Positions 52,841 through 63,522 of a stretch of DNA of 64,000 nt are shown piece after piece. The DNA is taken from positions 434,001 to 498,000 of the forward strand of contig JACAAK010000005.1 of NCBI GenBank assembly GCA_025093985.1. The letters are read 5' to 3'. The translations under genes and the position numbers were made by a program. How positions within the stretch are numbered: position 1 is the first letter of the stretch; each line of letters starts with the position of its first letter. This DNA is from Calvatia gigantea (lineage: Eukaryota; Basidiomycota; Agaricomycetes; Agaricales; Lycoperdaceae). A model generated the notes under the pieces. It made no database searches. It was not told the DNA's origin and was given only the letters and a program-made list of their open reading frames with translations.

Positions 52841-55601
52841 ATCCAAGCAGAGGGATCCCCGACCCAGATGAAAAAAAAGTTTTGTTGAGTGACCCTGCGA
52901 TACCTAGAAATGTACATTACACCTGACGCTCGATCTGGAATCAAGATCCTTGCAGGGTATTTCGGAACAAGTTGATCCTCCTTCAGTCTGGGCTCGATCA
53001 TCCCTGGAGGACGCTAACGCGAATAAGGAGCATGTTCTACCTGAGCAGCGGAGGGGGGGTGGCGAACAAAGTTTACGACCACAGCACAACACAATGGTAT
53101 GACGTTCGCCTCACACTAGTACTTGAACCATTTCATCCGAAGCATTCTGACAGACGTGAGATTATACATAAGGACGATTGAATAGATGCCTATTGTAACA
53201 ATCAGCATAATGTATTAATGGCCGATTTTGATGAAGTCACCAGATATCTTTAGGAAGGAGAGCCTTTATCGCTCAGTGGCCCTGGTCCTTGTGTCAGTCT
53301 CCCGTCCGAGTATAGGGGAAATTCATGATTTCGTCAACAGTGACGCGAACTCGCCAAGGTCCTGGACGTGCTTTTTGGAGCTATACCGCCTTCTAAGCCA
53401 AAAATTTCCAGCGTGAGACAATGAGCATACTGAAGCACAACTCGTTTGCCAAGTGTTACGGGAGGGTATAGAGAAGAGGCGCCTGATTGGAGGCCCGTTC
53501 AGAAGTTGAAACCATGGGTATCAATGGTCGTTTTGCTGTGCAACGACTACGACCGGGGAAGAATCGACCTCAGATGACGTAATACACGCTGTAGTACATG
53601 TGGCCGGGCAGAACCGCTTCGTCGACGAATAGAAATGACATTCGATCATTGCCGAGTTCAAACGTGGCAGCTAGGTGTGAGCACTGTGAGCACCACGGTC
53701 AACAGGTCATGAACGTAAGTAACGTGCCCTTTGCCCGCACAAGAAATCAGAAGAAATCCCCAATAGCAAGGGTCTCGACGGCTATTAAGATAGGAAGAGA
53801 AGGGAAGACGTCAAAATTTTTCTTTTTCGAACGAGCGTTCATACCTGAGACCTGAACGTTTGAACGCTGTATAGACGCCGGAAGACGTGGTTGGTCAACG
53901 ATGCCATTTTTGTGTTGGTGATTCCAGGGCCTTGCTGATGCTTACGAGGTTGGTTCAATCACCGATGCCGAGATAAGAACACGAGACCCAGTTTCCTGTA
54001 AGCCACCAAGCAAACCTCCCTCGCCAAGAAAAGAATTTGTAAAAGTTATCCCCCAGGTGCATCACCGTTTGTGAGGCGAATGTCCGAAACGAAGGCCTTA
54101 ATGGTAGGTCCTCGTGACTTGACCGCAGGCCCGAGAATCGACTTCCAGAGGTCTTGCCATTTGCCATCGGAGTCAATTCGGTTCAATGAGTAGGTGGTAC
54201 CAAGTTGTTTTTTTTTCTGTCCAGAAGGGAATCGAAGTACATTTTGGCCCAGGGTTACACATGGAATCCAATGAAAGACGGTCGGACACGCAAAGGCCCG
54301 AACAATCCTGCTGTCAACCTACTCGATTACATCATTTCCTGCGCTCATCGACAGACCCAATTCTGAAAACAGTTAACGTTCGCAGTGCAATCCTGCTCGA
54401 TAATGACCCAACAAGCCTTGCTTGCAGAACCTTCTGTAAGTCTGCGTATAGGCAGACGTCACTCACGAGATCCAACGGATAAGCAGGCACGGGCGGTGTA
54501 TTCGATGATTTGATATACGCGTATACAGACAGAGCAGATATGGTCAAGGATATGGTTGTGTTGTAAGGGGCGGGTCAGTAGAGGTATCGCTATTTGGGAC
54601 GGTTACCCGTTTCGGTGATGACATCAGCACGGTCGTTGTAAGCCCATGATTACACCTTCCAGGCAAAACAGTGAGCTCTGAAACAAGTGCGATATACGTT
54701 AGTAGGGAAAGTAGGCGATACCTATTAGCACTCCCTACAATCCCTGCTTGGCGATCCTCCGTAAATGACAGGGGGGGTTATCTCTTTCAAGATATAAGTA
54801 ACACCGACTTAAAATAGGGGGACAACTAGACAGAATTGTACGGTGCCAGTGCTGGGACATTCGCAATCGTCGGAATCGTCGGAATATGATATTTGTCCTT
54901 GGAAGCTGAGCTTAGGAGCATTCCTCGTCAGGACCCAGTGAGATGAAACCTAGTTACAGTACCCCAAGGAACGCAGAAAGCTTATCACTCGAGCGGGCGG
55001 GTAGTGTTACGCATATCGTGGTTTTCATGGCAGTGGGGTTGCACACGACATGAGTTCGGTTTGTTTCATCACACTATGTCGGCGTCCTGCTTGGTGCAAG
55101 AGACTGCTCCACCGTCGTCAGAGATGACCTCAACTGCTCGAATGAAATTGAGACGTTGAGGTCTATCCAGGTAGTGGAACGGCAGTCATGGGTCGGTATT
55201 AAGAGCATTTCAAAAATTCAATGCTGCAAGAGGCTCCCAACCGCATGGAGGAAGCGGAAGATGTGAAAAATATTGAGTTATATTAACGATTACTCTTCTA
55301 AGCGGAGCAGACAGTCCTCCCCGGATCACCGCTGAAAGATGTGGGGATGCACATTCTTCATATCACAATAATCACAGATCTTGTCTTCATGTCCCTGGTC
55401 CTGCCGCGGCACTGTCAAAATGTTCCTCCATTACTCCAATATCAGTAGCACGGTCTCAAGTGTGCTAGCAGATTAGGCCCTACAAAAAGAAGTGAAATGA
55501 AAAACAAAGAAAAAAGTTGATGGGGTCAGTTGAGCCTTCCAACCAAACAACAACAAACTCGATGCAGTGATTGGCGGTAAGATTGTGGGCGTCTAACTGT
55601 A
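52841..55601. other. 2.8 kb without a supported gene; ambiguous fragments near 54.0-54.4 kb
   Basis: Most of this stretch shows nothing. Around 54010-54320 the minus strand has a roughly 100-codon ATG-less open frame (SLNRIDSDGKWQDLWKSILG, then IKAFVSDIRLTNGDAPGG and stop). Adjacent plus-strand bases 54220-54364 give GYTWNPMKDGRTRKGPNNPA before a stop. Both look protein-like, neither is recognised, and neither forms a complete gene. A T9 run near 54215 lies between them. Confidence 0.4.
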
Positions 55602-57397
55602 ATGCCTGCGTCCCTTCTACACCTTCCCTCCGAAATTCTTGATGCCATACTTTCTCTTATTGACTCCCACGACCATATCCTGGCTTTTGCACTCGCTAGC
55701 CATGCTTGTGCTGCTCTTGCAATCCCCCGACATACCGAGTACCGCATCCTCCGCATCAGGCACTCTCGGCCTGAGCTCTGGGCTCACTTAGCTCAAAGAA
55801 CTGACCTTGCAAGCTCCATCACTCACGTACACATAAGCGACAGGTACACATGTCTTCAACCAGATAGAATCCCTAGAACCCTCGTCGATCCTCTGATCCC
55901 GCGAGAGCTTAGTCATCCTCGGGTCCTTGAAGCTGTTAGGATACGGAACATATGTAAAGCGATTGAAAACATGAAATCGCTCCGGTCTTTCGTCTGGGAA
56001 TTCAACATGAAGCCTCCCGATAAACCAACCCTTCTGCCTGAGCACGAAGACGCCATCTTGCGGGCCCTTCGACGAAGACAAACACTGGAATATTTCGCTC
56101 TCATTGGTCCTTTCGGATCTCATGCTCCATCACTTCATCTTGATACGGAAAGCCAACAGTACCCCGTAAGTATTTATTCCTCTATTTACTCATATTTCTC
56201 ACGGATACCTTCAGCTCTGGCGTTTTTCGAACCTGAGATTTCTAAGTCTATTAGGAGATTCTTGGGTGAAGCCTGCGATTGCGCCGCACGTCTTCCGCCT
56301 TTTACTGAATGTGCCCCACATAGAAGTATGTTTCGTACACACTAACCATAACCGTAACATTTTACTAATTCGTTACCAGCACCTTGAACTACCCCTGGAA
56401 TTTGTTTATCTTCATCATTGCTTATTCCCTATGCTTAAGGATCTCAAATTACCACTTCTAACCGGTGCATCGGCTACGATTGACTTTACTCGTTCCCAGT
56501 TCATCGAGCGACATCCGAGCCTAGAGAAACTTTGGTGGTTTCCTCTTGGCCTTCCGTCTTTGAACTCAGACGCATTGCCGAACCTCAAGTGTCTGACCAC
56601 AATCCGACATGTTGTTGAATGCTTAGTATCTGTAGCTCCTCCACCCCCAACTCCGAGTTCTATGTCGTTTGCCGCTTTTCAGTCTCTCCCCCCGATTACT
56701 GAGGACCCGAGAGAAACTAATACCGCTCTACCATCTCCATCTGGGTCAATTCGGCGCCCTATAGAATGCCTTGACGTACGCTCTCTGGACGCGCGGTCCT
56801 TGGTTGAATTCCACCGGCACTTCATGGATTCTACAGCTCTTCGCAAACTCAAATTGCACACGTTCCACGATGTAGTTGACGTGTGTCAGGTGGGGGATAC
56901 ATTTCCTGGGATAACATGGCTTTGGTTACCAACCGTACATTTGCCTTCCGGCTCGGCATATCCTAAGCAAGTCGAAATGGTAAGTTGGATTTTTCTTACA
57001 AATTGGGACACTCTTACAATGTTTTTACCAGGGTGATTTATATAAGATACTCTCCCATTTTCCTCGCTTAGAAGTGCTACGCGGTCACGCTATATGGACG
57101 GCGGTGGGATACCAAAATGAGAAAATGCACCTGGCGATTATGAATTTGGCGCAGATGCTGCCAAATCTACGCGAGCTGGACCATTCGGGGTTTGATGAGC
57201 GAAAGCAAGCCTTCAAGCGGATTATCTTGAAAAGGAACATAACGGTCCAACCCGTCGCGAAGCGTTGCACCACCGGGGATGAAGAAATCCCACCAGATGA
57301 TGGCGACCAAAACGCGGAAGAACACGACGAGCTCGAGGTAGAGCATGTTACCTATACTGTTCTAAAGCCTAGATCAAGGTTTGCCTCTCTCTTTTGA
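55602..57397 (+). CDS. F-box/LRR-type protein, agaric family
   Basis: Begins MPASLLHLPSEILDAILSLI, where LPSEILDAILSLID is the F-box helix that would bind Skp1. Helical and leucine-rich regions follow: RTDLASSITHVHISDRYTCL, AIENMKSLRSFVWEFNMKPP, LWRFSNLRFLSLLGDSWVKP, FRLLLNVPHIE, HLELPLEFVYLHHCLFPMLK, RHPSLEKLWWFPLGLPSLNS, SLDARSLVEFHRHFMDSTAL, ILSHFPRLEVLRGHAIWTAV, LAQMLPNLRELDHSGFDERK. The acidic tail holds DDGDQNAEEHDELEVEHVTY, and TGA is at 57395-57397. Three short introns (GTAAGT...CAG; GTATGT...CAG; GTAAGT...CAG), all in phase. About 530 residues. Expected to act as a substrate adaptor of an SCF ubiquitin ligase; target unknown. The reading frame is whole, unlike the related gene at 19557-21061. 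Confidence 0.8.
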
Positions 57398-58577
57398 TAC
57401 CGCATTGTAGCCAGTTTAAACAATTCCCTCAGGGATGTGTGGGATATATTTGAAGGCGCATTTGACTAATTTTTTGAGTCATCGGGAATATGATCGGAGC
57501 TGGATAGTTCAGTCTTCCCCAGGTCCACCCTATGACCTTGAGGGTAGTCAGGCGAGAACCGCAACGAATTAGTGTACAGATAATTATTCACCTTAATGGA
57601 ATGCGGTGTTTCTGGCCGCTCCATGCCAGGCCCTCAATTATTTACTGCGTTTCTACACAACCTAGATGCCGAAAAAGAGAGGAGGTGATCAATCACCATC
57701 CCCTCAGGCAACATCTCACACAAGCATGACTCTTTTTCATTAAAAGAAGAATGCAACACTGCCCTTTTGGTGACCCCTGAAATGAACATAAAATCAGCAG
57801 TCAGTATTTCCCTTACATAAGTTATATTTTACGGGATGATCTACAAAAGCTACCTGAGGTGGACTATTGAACATGCTCAGCATGACACCTGTACGTGAAT
57901 GATGGGAACTTCAAACATGGAGGCTTTCAGGCCTGGCGTCTCCTTCATCCCCTCCCGCCAAAGACTGCTCCGTGGTGACCAAGCGACTGATCGCACAGCT
58001 AGAGGTTGCGGTCGGCGATCCCTGGAGCCGAAGATATAGCAAAAAGTGGCAAAATGCTAAATACATCTTACTTATAAATTAACGGCGGGGCCACCCTTCT
58101 CAGAGTCATACGAGACTAGACCGCCCGCCTCTCGCGGGAAATCGTTGTAGTCATTGGATTTGTCGAATAATGTGATACCTCCTAAAACAGGCATTGATTC
58201 GGTTGGACCTTAACACGATAAGAGCTACCTTTTTGTGCGCATTCGACAACAGAAGACTCAAGTTACATGTGATCCTCATTTACTTTGTCGCATGGAGAAA
58301 CGACTGACTCATAAATAAGTAAGGGCTGCGGGTAGCGCCCACTCAATACAGCATATGGCGCACCCTGTGTCAGTAGAACAAGGATTATCGCCATCACATT
58401 CGATGGCATCAGTAAAGCTGTCACCGCTGGTGGGGTCCTAGTTTTGCTCAGTTCCAGATGATTAAGTCGATTATCGATAGTAGGAGTCACCTCAACGCTA
58501 TAGGTACCTGAAGGAGCTGTGTATCGCCATATAAAGCTTGGACGTCTCATCTCAGGTATAACCACAATTTTGCGTTC
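57398..58577. other. 1.2 kb without a supported gene
   Basis: 3' flank of the F-box gene. The 166-codon minus frame at 58263-58763 overlaps the plus-strand ORF at 58578 and has no recognised features. Nothing else seen. Confidence 0.45.
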
Positions 58578-59333
58578 ATGTCGGACAACAAATCTACCCA
58601 ACAGGAAAAGCGGGACAACTCTGGTCGTTCCGCCCATAACCCGCCTCTCGGACGTACTCAGACCACTCCAGCATCCACCCGTCCTGCTATTTCCCTGTAC
58701 GAGCGCCCGCATAGCACCACGAATCGGTCTCTTGCGCCCCCTCAGCCACAATTCCCCTTTCACTAGCTTAGCCTAGCTGATACTGTCAGATTTGATGAAG
58801 GGGGTCTATATATGCTCATTCACCCGGCAACCAAACCGCTTTCTGAAAACATCCGCTTTTCACTATACTCATGCAAGGAGGGAGAAGGAATGAGGTGGGC
58901 TGTGAGGGGAGAAGCACCGCGCGTGGAAGCAGACCACTCTCCGATGTTTATTCATGATGTTTTGAGCCTTAAAGGAACTGCAACATTCAAACTGTGCCTC
59001 GCCGTTGTCCTGAAACAAAACGTGGACTCCCAGGAGAAAGCCATTCTGGCCGCTACGGCAGCACCTGAAAAAGCAAGACCCAAATCGGACTGGAACGCAA
59101 TCGAACGGGTCATTACTCAAGGGGATGGGAACATTGCATCCTTGGCCTTAGCTTCCAGCCTGGATTATGTGTGGGTGACAGTCAAACGGCTGGAGAGTGC
59201 TGGGTTTCTGAAGTTTAGGGGCGAGACTCAATTCTGGGAGGAAATCCGACAAGCCGAAGAGATGTTTGCATACGGAAAGGTGGGGCCTCTCCCGGATCGC
59301 ATCCTGATGTCTCGGCACCTTTTATACTGTTAA
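58578..59333 (+). pseudogene. Orphan ORF interrupted by a single in-frame TAG
   Basis: From the ATG at 58578 (MSDNKSTQQEKRDNSGRSAH, a hydrophilic Pro/Ser-rich start) the frame runs to PPQPQFPFH, meets one TAG near 58764, and continues in the same frame (LSLADTVRFDEGGLYMLIHP) to TAA at 59331-59333. The second part contains LSLKGTATFKLCLAVVLKQN, EKARPKSDWNAIERVITQGD and SLDYVWVTVKRLESAGFLKF. Total about 250 codons. I found no intron that would remove the TAG and keep frame. Either the downstream ATG at 58812 starts a 173-residue protein, or one nonsense mutation broke a longer one. Family unknown. Confidence 0.4.
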
Positions 59334-59776
59334 GTAGATAGGAGTTATGGAATTGCACATACCTATATATCTTGCGTTACTTGTCTTCTATTTTCTTACT
59401 TTGAAGTTAAAGTTGAAACAACAATTTAACGAGGTGCAATCAACGACACTAATCCTCCGTTCACCGGAATAATTCTCTAACAACCAAAGGTTTAACTCAA
59501 CGGTCATTACAACACCTTCACCGTTCGCTAATCTCTATTTATTGAAAAGTATAATTTCACGATTAAAGGCGACATCAACGCCCCGATGCAGCACCAACAC
59601 CACCCCTTCTTCCAGGTCTCGGAAACTCTCAACTCAAGTTTCATCACATGGTGAATAAGCTGGAGTGGTCGCTGGATGGATAGAGGTCTCTCGAACGATT
59701 GGGATTTGTTTAACCGAATTTCCACGTGATCTGTTGAACAAGTTTGAGTCGACGTGGTTGACTTCTTCCGTTGACC
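59334..59776. other. Intergenic, AT-rich
   Basis: Promoter of the kinase-like gene; no gene or repeat seen. Confidence 0.5.
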
Positions 59777-60788
59777 ATGACTGACGCGTCATCAGTAAGT
59801 TCGTAATCAAATTCTCATCTAATCGCTATCTGACACGCTATACTTCTTCCAGCCATCTTTTTACCCTATAGCATGGATGCCAAAGCGCAGGTGGTCATGG
59901 CTAAATAGTTTCTGGGCATTTATCAACAAGACCCTTATCACCCTTTCTGGACACTATGTTCGTTGGCGCGGTATCAAGGTTCTTCGTAATCTCCATCACA
60001 TCCACCAGCTGCCGTTCAACCTTCTTGTTAAGTACTGTCACATTGACTCAGATGTGGAACGTGAGGCGCATGCAACCATGATGGCTCGTGCCATGGGACT
60101 CCCCGTGCCTCGTATTCTTGGCTACAGCAGCAGAGGACCTAGGGAGAAAAAAAACACTATACTCATGACCAGGATCCCTGGGAAGCCCCTATCAGAAGTT
60201 TACGACTCTTACTCTGATGAAGAACTCGACGTCATCATGACCGAAGTAGGCGCGTGCCTCGGCAAGATGCGCGCCTTTGCCAGTCCATATGGAACTGCTG
60301 TTTGCGGATTGGATGGAGAATTCATTGCAAACACTCTGCTGCCATTCCGTAAGTATGCGCGAACCGGGAATCCTCAAGACTTCCATGAAAGCATCAACCT
60401 CTGGCCCCCTAACCTCAGGGCCGAAAATTTTGATGCCCTGATGCAAACGTCCAAGCAATTGGAAGGCAAAGACTATCGGGTCGTCTTTGGGCATGGGGAC
60501 CTTGCGCCTTGGAATATCATGGTAAGGGATGGTCATCTGACGGGTATCATTGACTGGGAGTACGCGGGTTGGTGAGTTGCAGCTTTTCTTGCGTGCTGCA
60601 TATCATCTCAACGACTGTGCAGGTATCCGGAATATTGGGATTATGTGAACCCTGTTGCAGGCTATGGCTCTGACAGGTACTGGGCTCGGGATCTCTTTCT
60701 TAGGATCCCTGGAAGCGAAAAATATGAGCAAGAACGTCAGACGTGGGGCGTTGTAGGTTTGCTCTATGGAGGGTGGATGGATTTATAG
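59777..60788 (+). CDS. Aminoglycoside phosphotransferase (APH)-fold kinase-like protein
   Basis: The first exon is tiny: MTDASS (59777-59794), then GTAAGT...CCAG to PSFYPIAWMPKRRWSWLNSF; the internal ATG at 59877 would be the start if exon 1 is missed. Kinase-like blocks: FNLLVKYCHIDSDVEREAHA (lysine and helix C-like Glu), RAMGLPVPRILGYSS, TILMTRIPGKPLSEVYDSYS, then the catalytic loop FGHGDLAPWNIMVRDG (HGDxxxxN) and the metal-binding IIDWEYAGW, continuing after an intron as YPEYWDYVNPVAGYGSDRYW. TAG is at 60786-60788. Fungal APH-fold proteins of this kind are numerous and mostly uncharacterised; a small-molecule kinase role is inferred, not antibiotic resistance. All catalytic residues are present. 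The last 300 bases of coding sequence are duplicated at 62650-63100. Confidence 0.85.
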
Positions 60789-61262
60789 GTGGATTCAACC
60801 AAACACTTACTATATACTCACGACGCCATTAAAGGCGAAGTCCCTCATTTTAAGAATACATTACCAGGCTAACTGAATTGCAATCGTAATATTTCCAGTG
60901 ATGCTGTACAAACAGTCTAGGCAATAACATCGTTAAGGTGCTTGCAGGATAGTCACACAAAGCAAGAGAGCAGAAAAGCGCAGAACCAGGGGATATCATA
61001 TTTTCGTGTAACAAGCCCTTCAGTTTCACCCACCGGTGCCCACACATGTTCAGGTCCTTGTCAACACAATACAACAATCTCCGAAGGGCTTTGGAGCTCT
61101 CCCTCGCTGCTGGCAACATGGCATCTAACAGGGGGCGGTGGTGTCGTCTAAGTAAGCGATGCAGGAAGGCGAACCATACTAAGTACCTGAGGTTGCCGAA
61201 CCTTGCAGCCTTAATAGCTCATCTACCATCGAGAGGTAGGAATTATAACGAAGCTGATTCCG
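60320..61262. repeat. Tandem duplication, unit 1
   Basis: Matches 62640-63522 in the same orientation: the 3' half of the kinase gene, the short convergent intergenic region (shared GATATCATAT, CCCACCGGTGCCCACACAT and TTGTCAACACA), and the 3' end of the POL1 sequence on the opposite strand. Confidence 0.85.
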
Positions 61263-61270
61263 GGCTTTAT
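60930..61270 (-). pseudogene. DNA polymerase alpha catalytic subunit 3'-end relic
   Basis: Minus strand: NQLRYN-SYLS, GSATSGT with the splice donor context GGTA kept, then KALRRLLYCVDKDLNMCGHR and WVKLKGLL, aligning with the end of the genuine POL1 copy at 63250-64000 (NQLRYYAYLFDGNKAIKAAI; ERLSLCVDKHLNMCGHRWVE). Frame breaks, and the normal stop is lost (HENMIS instead of FMKI and stop). Homology ends abruptly near 61262 inside the coding sequence, so this is the truncated product of a tandem duplication. Confidence 0.75.
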
Positions 61271-61744
61271 CATGCCTGTCCCCCTATCAACCAAAAAAGT
61301 CGCTCATTCATCATGTGTCGGATGTTTGGGGACTTATCGAATTTATAGGCGCTCCTCAATCATCCGCATCAGCCATCAAGGAGTGGGGAGTCATTTATGC
61401 ACGAGCCCCACACGACTTCCTTTATGCATCTGGCCTAGGGTTTCAATTTCTCTTTACGCTCCGGTATAGCCGGTGGTCCTCATCTGCCACGGGCAGTGAA
61501 CTGAGATTTGTGTCCTTGATTGCGATGCTTCCTCAATTTTTAATTTTTCCCTTTCGCAACTAATCAACTTGCCTACGTTTGATTATTTTCCTCCATGTTG
61601 GCAACGGCCATGATGTCGGGATATGACAATGCATTGGATGCCATAGCTGGTTTGGGCAAGTTGTCACATTGTTCTTTCAACGCTTCGTATCAAATACAAG
61701 GTACAGAGATGTTATGCTCAAGCTCCATCTTATAGGACACAGTG
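61271..61744. other. Intergenic filler between duplication units
   Basis: A plus frame at 61315-61563 (EFIGAPQSSASAIKEWGVIY...) is open for 82 codons but unrecognised. No other feature. Confidence 0.4.
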
Positions 61745-62320
61745 TCAATCACGGTCAATCCTAACAAATTCGAAAAGAGCCTCGGGGAAGTATTGAGGAG
61801 GTAGGGACTCCCGGACTACAAGTGGCTTGACAGCGACCTGACAGTAGACGATTAGCTGAAGACGTGGAATGTGTTTCTGTGACTCCTCACCTGAGTCTCT
61901 GGTTTCTTATCAGGAACAACCCAGCCTGCGGAGCGGTTTGGTTTCTCAACACTAAAATTCCGAATCAAATCAGCACACGACCTGTAAATGCACCAAATAA
62001 AGAAAAACTTGCGTATAGACACTCTGACCGTGTTGCACTTGTGGATTAACGAGCCACGTCGTAGTGGGAGGAGCCATGCCGTGGATGAGGAAAGCCCACA
62101 GAAGGTTGTCCTTCTCAGCGACGAGTCCCTCCATGGCCCGAATGATGTAGCAGTCCTCGGACGTGGGCGACTTCTCGACGACGAAGCGTGGAGCTTCGAC
62201 ACCCTGAGGGAGGCTGATGATACGCTTGGGCAACAAGGATTTATCTTCTCCTACACTCCTGCCGATGTAGCCTTGGGTGCCCCTACAGCTGATGATATAG
62301 ATACCTGATTCAAGAGCCAT
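61745..62320 (-). CDS. Beta-trefoil serine protease inhibitor, cospin/cnispin-like (MEROPS I66)
   Basis: A cytosolic mushroom-type protease inhibitor. Exon 1: MALESGIYIISCRGTQGYIG, SLPQGVEAPRFVVEK, EDCYIIRAMEGLVAEKDNLL, TTTWLVNPQVQHGQSVYT. A 61-base intron begins with GC (GCAAGT) and ends TTTTAG, giving the join SVYT-VEKPNRSAGWVVPDK. The next intron (GTGAGG...GTCAG) gives PETQ-VAVKPLVVRESLPPQY and FPEALFEFVRIDRD with TGA at 61745-61747. The order and the ending 'QVAVxPL...P...LFExVxxDR' are those of family I66 inhibitors of trypsin-like proteases, thought to defend fruit bodies against fungivores or regulate internal proteases. No signal peptide, about 150 residues, normal. It sits exactly between the two units of the kinase/POL1 duplication. 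Confidence 0.78.
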
Positions 62321-62342
62321 GATTAAGGGACGTAAGCTGAGA

Positions 62343-62364
62343 GTGCGCAGTTCGCTCTGCGCAC
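62343..62364. promoter_or_regulatory. Perfect 8-bp hairpin in inhibitor 5' region
   Basis: GTGCGCAG, loop TTCGCT, CTGCGCAC: a GC-rich stem 23-44 bases upstream of the ATG at 62320 and directly downstream of the TATA box, so likely at or just after the transcription start. Confidence 0.5.
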
Positions 62365-62366
62365 GG

Positions 62367-62373
62367 CTTTATA
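62367..62373 (-). promoter_or_regulatory. TATA box of I66 inhibitor gene
   Basis: TATAAAG on the minus strand, 47 bases upstream of the ATG at 62320. Confidence 0.5.
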
Positions 62374-62639
62374 CCAGTTTGTGGAGTCACAAAGTCTTTC
62401 GAGGGTGCATTCGATTTTATGTTACAAGACCCAAGTCCAGCCCAGTCTGCGAAATGCATCTGGGTATGAGCCACTATCTGGATGCATGGTGATGGCCAAG
62501 TTCTCTCGTGAGGGGTTTGCGGTCATTATGCGTTTGTAGCAGGTCTGGGACTTAATACCTTTGAGAGCACCAATCCCGGTATGATGGAGTGGATTATCTG
62601 GCGGTGGTAAGGGGGGCTGTAAAAATAGAAAGCTGGGAT

Positions 62640-63522
62640 CTTCGTCAGAAATACTGTGTTGGCATTCCGTAAGTGTGCACTGAGCGGGAATCCACATGAC
62701 TTGCATGGAAGCGTCAATCTCTGGCCTTCTAACGTTGAGGTCATAAATTACGACGCTTTGATGCAAACAGCCAAGCAACTGCAAGGCAAAGACTATCGAG
62801 CCGTCTTTAGGTATGGGGACCTCGTGCCTTGGAGCGTTGTGGTGGAGGATGGTCATCTGGCGGATATCGTTGACTTGGGGTATGCGAGTTGGTTGGGGAC
62901 AACTTTCCTTGCATGCTACATATCACCCTCGGTGATGGTGTAAGTATCTAGAATATTGGGATTATGCGAACCCTGTTGCATGCTATGACAGGTACCGGGC
63001 CCAGGATCTTTTTCTCAGTACCCCTGGTAGTGGACGGTATGAGCAAAAGCGCCGGGCATGGCAAGTTGTGAGTTTGTTCTATGGGAGTTGGGTGGGTTAA
63101 GGAGTGGATTTGCTCAAAGCATGGTATATCCAGTGGTATAATACAAACAGTTCGGACAGTAAGCTAGGAAGCGTCATTAAGATGTTTGCAGGATGACTCC
63201 TCAAAGCGAGAAAGCAGAAAAGCGGGGACTAACACCATAAGCAGGGATATCATATCTTCATGAACGAGAATAAGCTCTTCAGTTCCACCCACCGGTGCCC
63301 ACACATATTCAGGTGCTTGTCAACACAGAGTGACAATCTCTCAAGGGCGGCAGAGTTATCCTTATTATTAACAATTGGCACCACAGCATCTGATAAAGGA
63401 TGGTGTCAAAAAAAATGGTGGCAGAAAGGTTTGGCAATACCACATACCTGAGGTTGTCGAACCGATCGCGGCCTTGATAGCTTTGTTACCATCGAAGAGG
63501 TAGGCGTAATAACGAAGTTGGT
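62640..63522. repeat. Tandem duplication, unit 2
   Basis: Counterpart of 60320-61262. Its left end starts inside the kinase coding sequence and its right part merges into the intact POL1 gene. Confidence 0.85.
62650..63100 (+). pseudogene. APH-fold kinase 3' relic
   Basis: Truncated copy of the kinase at 59777-60788: GNPHDLHGSVNLWPSN, INYDALMQTAKQLQGKDYRA, then the catalytic loop as FRYGDLVPWSVVVEDG and the metal site as DIVDLGYASW. The catalytic His is Tyr, the loop Asn is Ser and DWE is DLG, so even an expressed product would be dead. The splice donor after the GYASW codons is altered. The last exon (EYWDYANPVACYDRYRAQ...) ends at TAA 63098-63100. The 5' half of the gene is absent. Confidence 0.8.

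Noticed and set aside
58263..58763. 166-codon minus-strand frame
   Set aside because: Overlaps the better-supported plus ORF at 58578 and shows no domain, signal peptide or splice-linked continuation.
59777..60788. Antibiotic resistance gene call for the APH-fold protein
   Set aside because: Only the kinase fold is supported; fungal members of this fold are a large unrelated group with unknown substrates.
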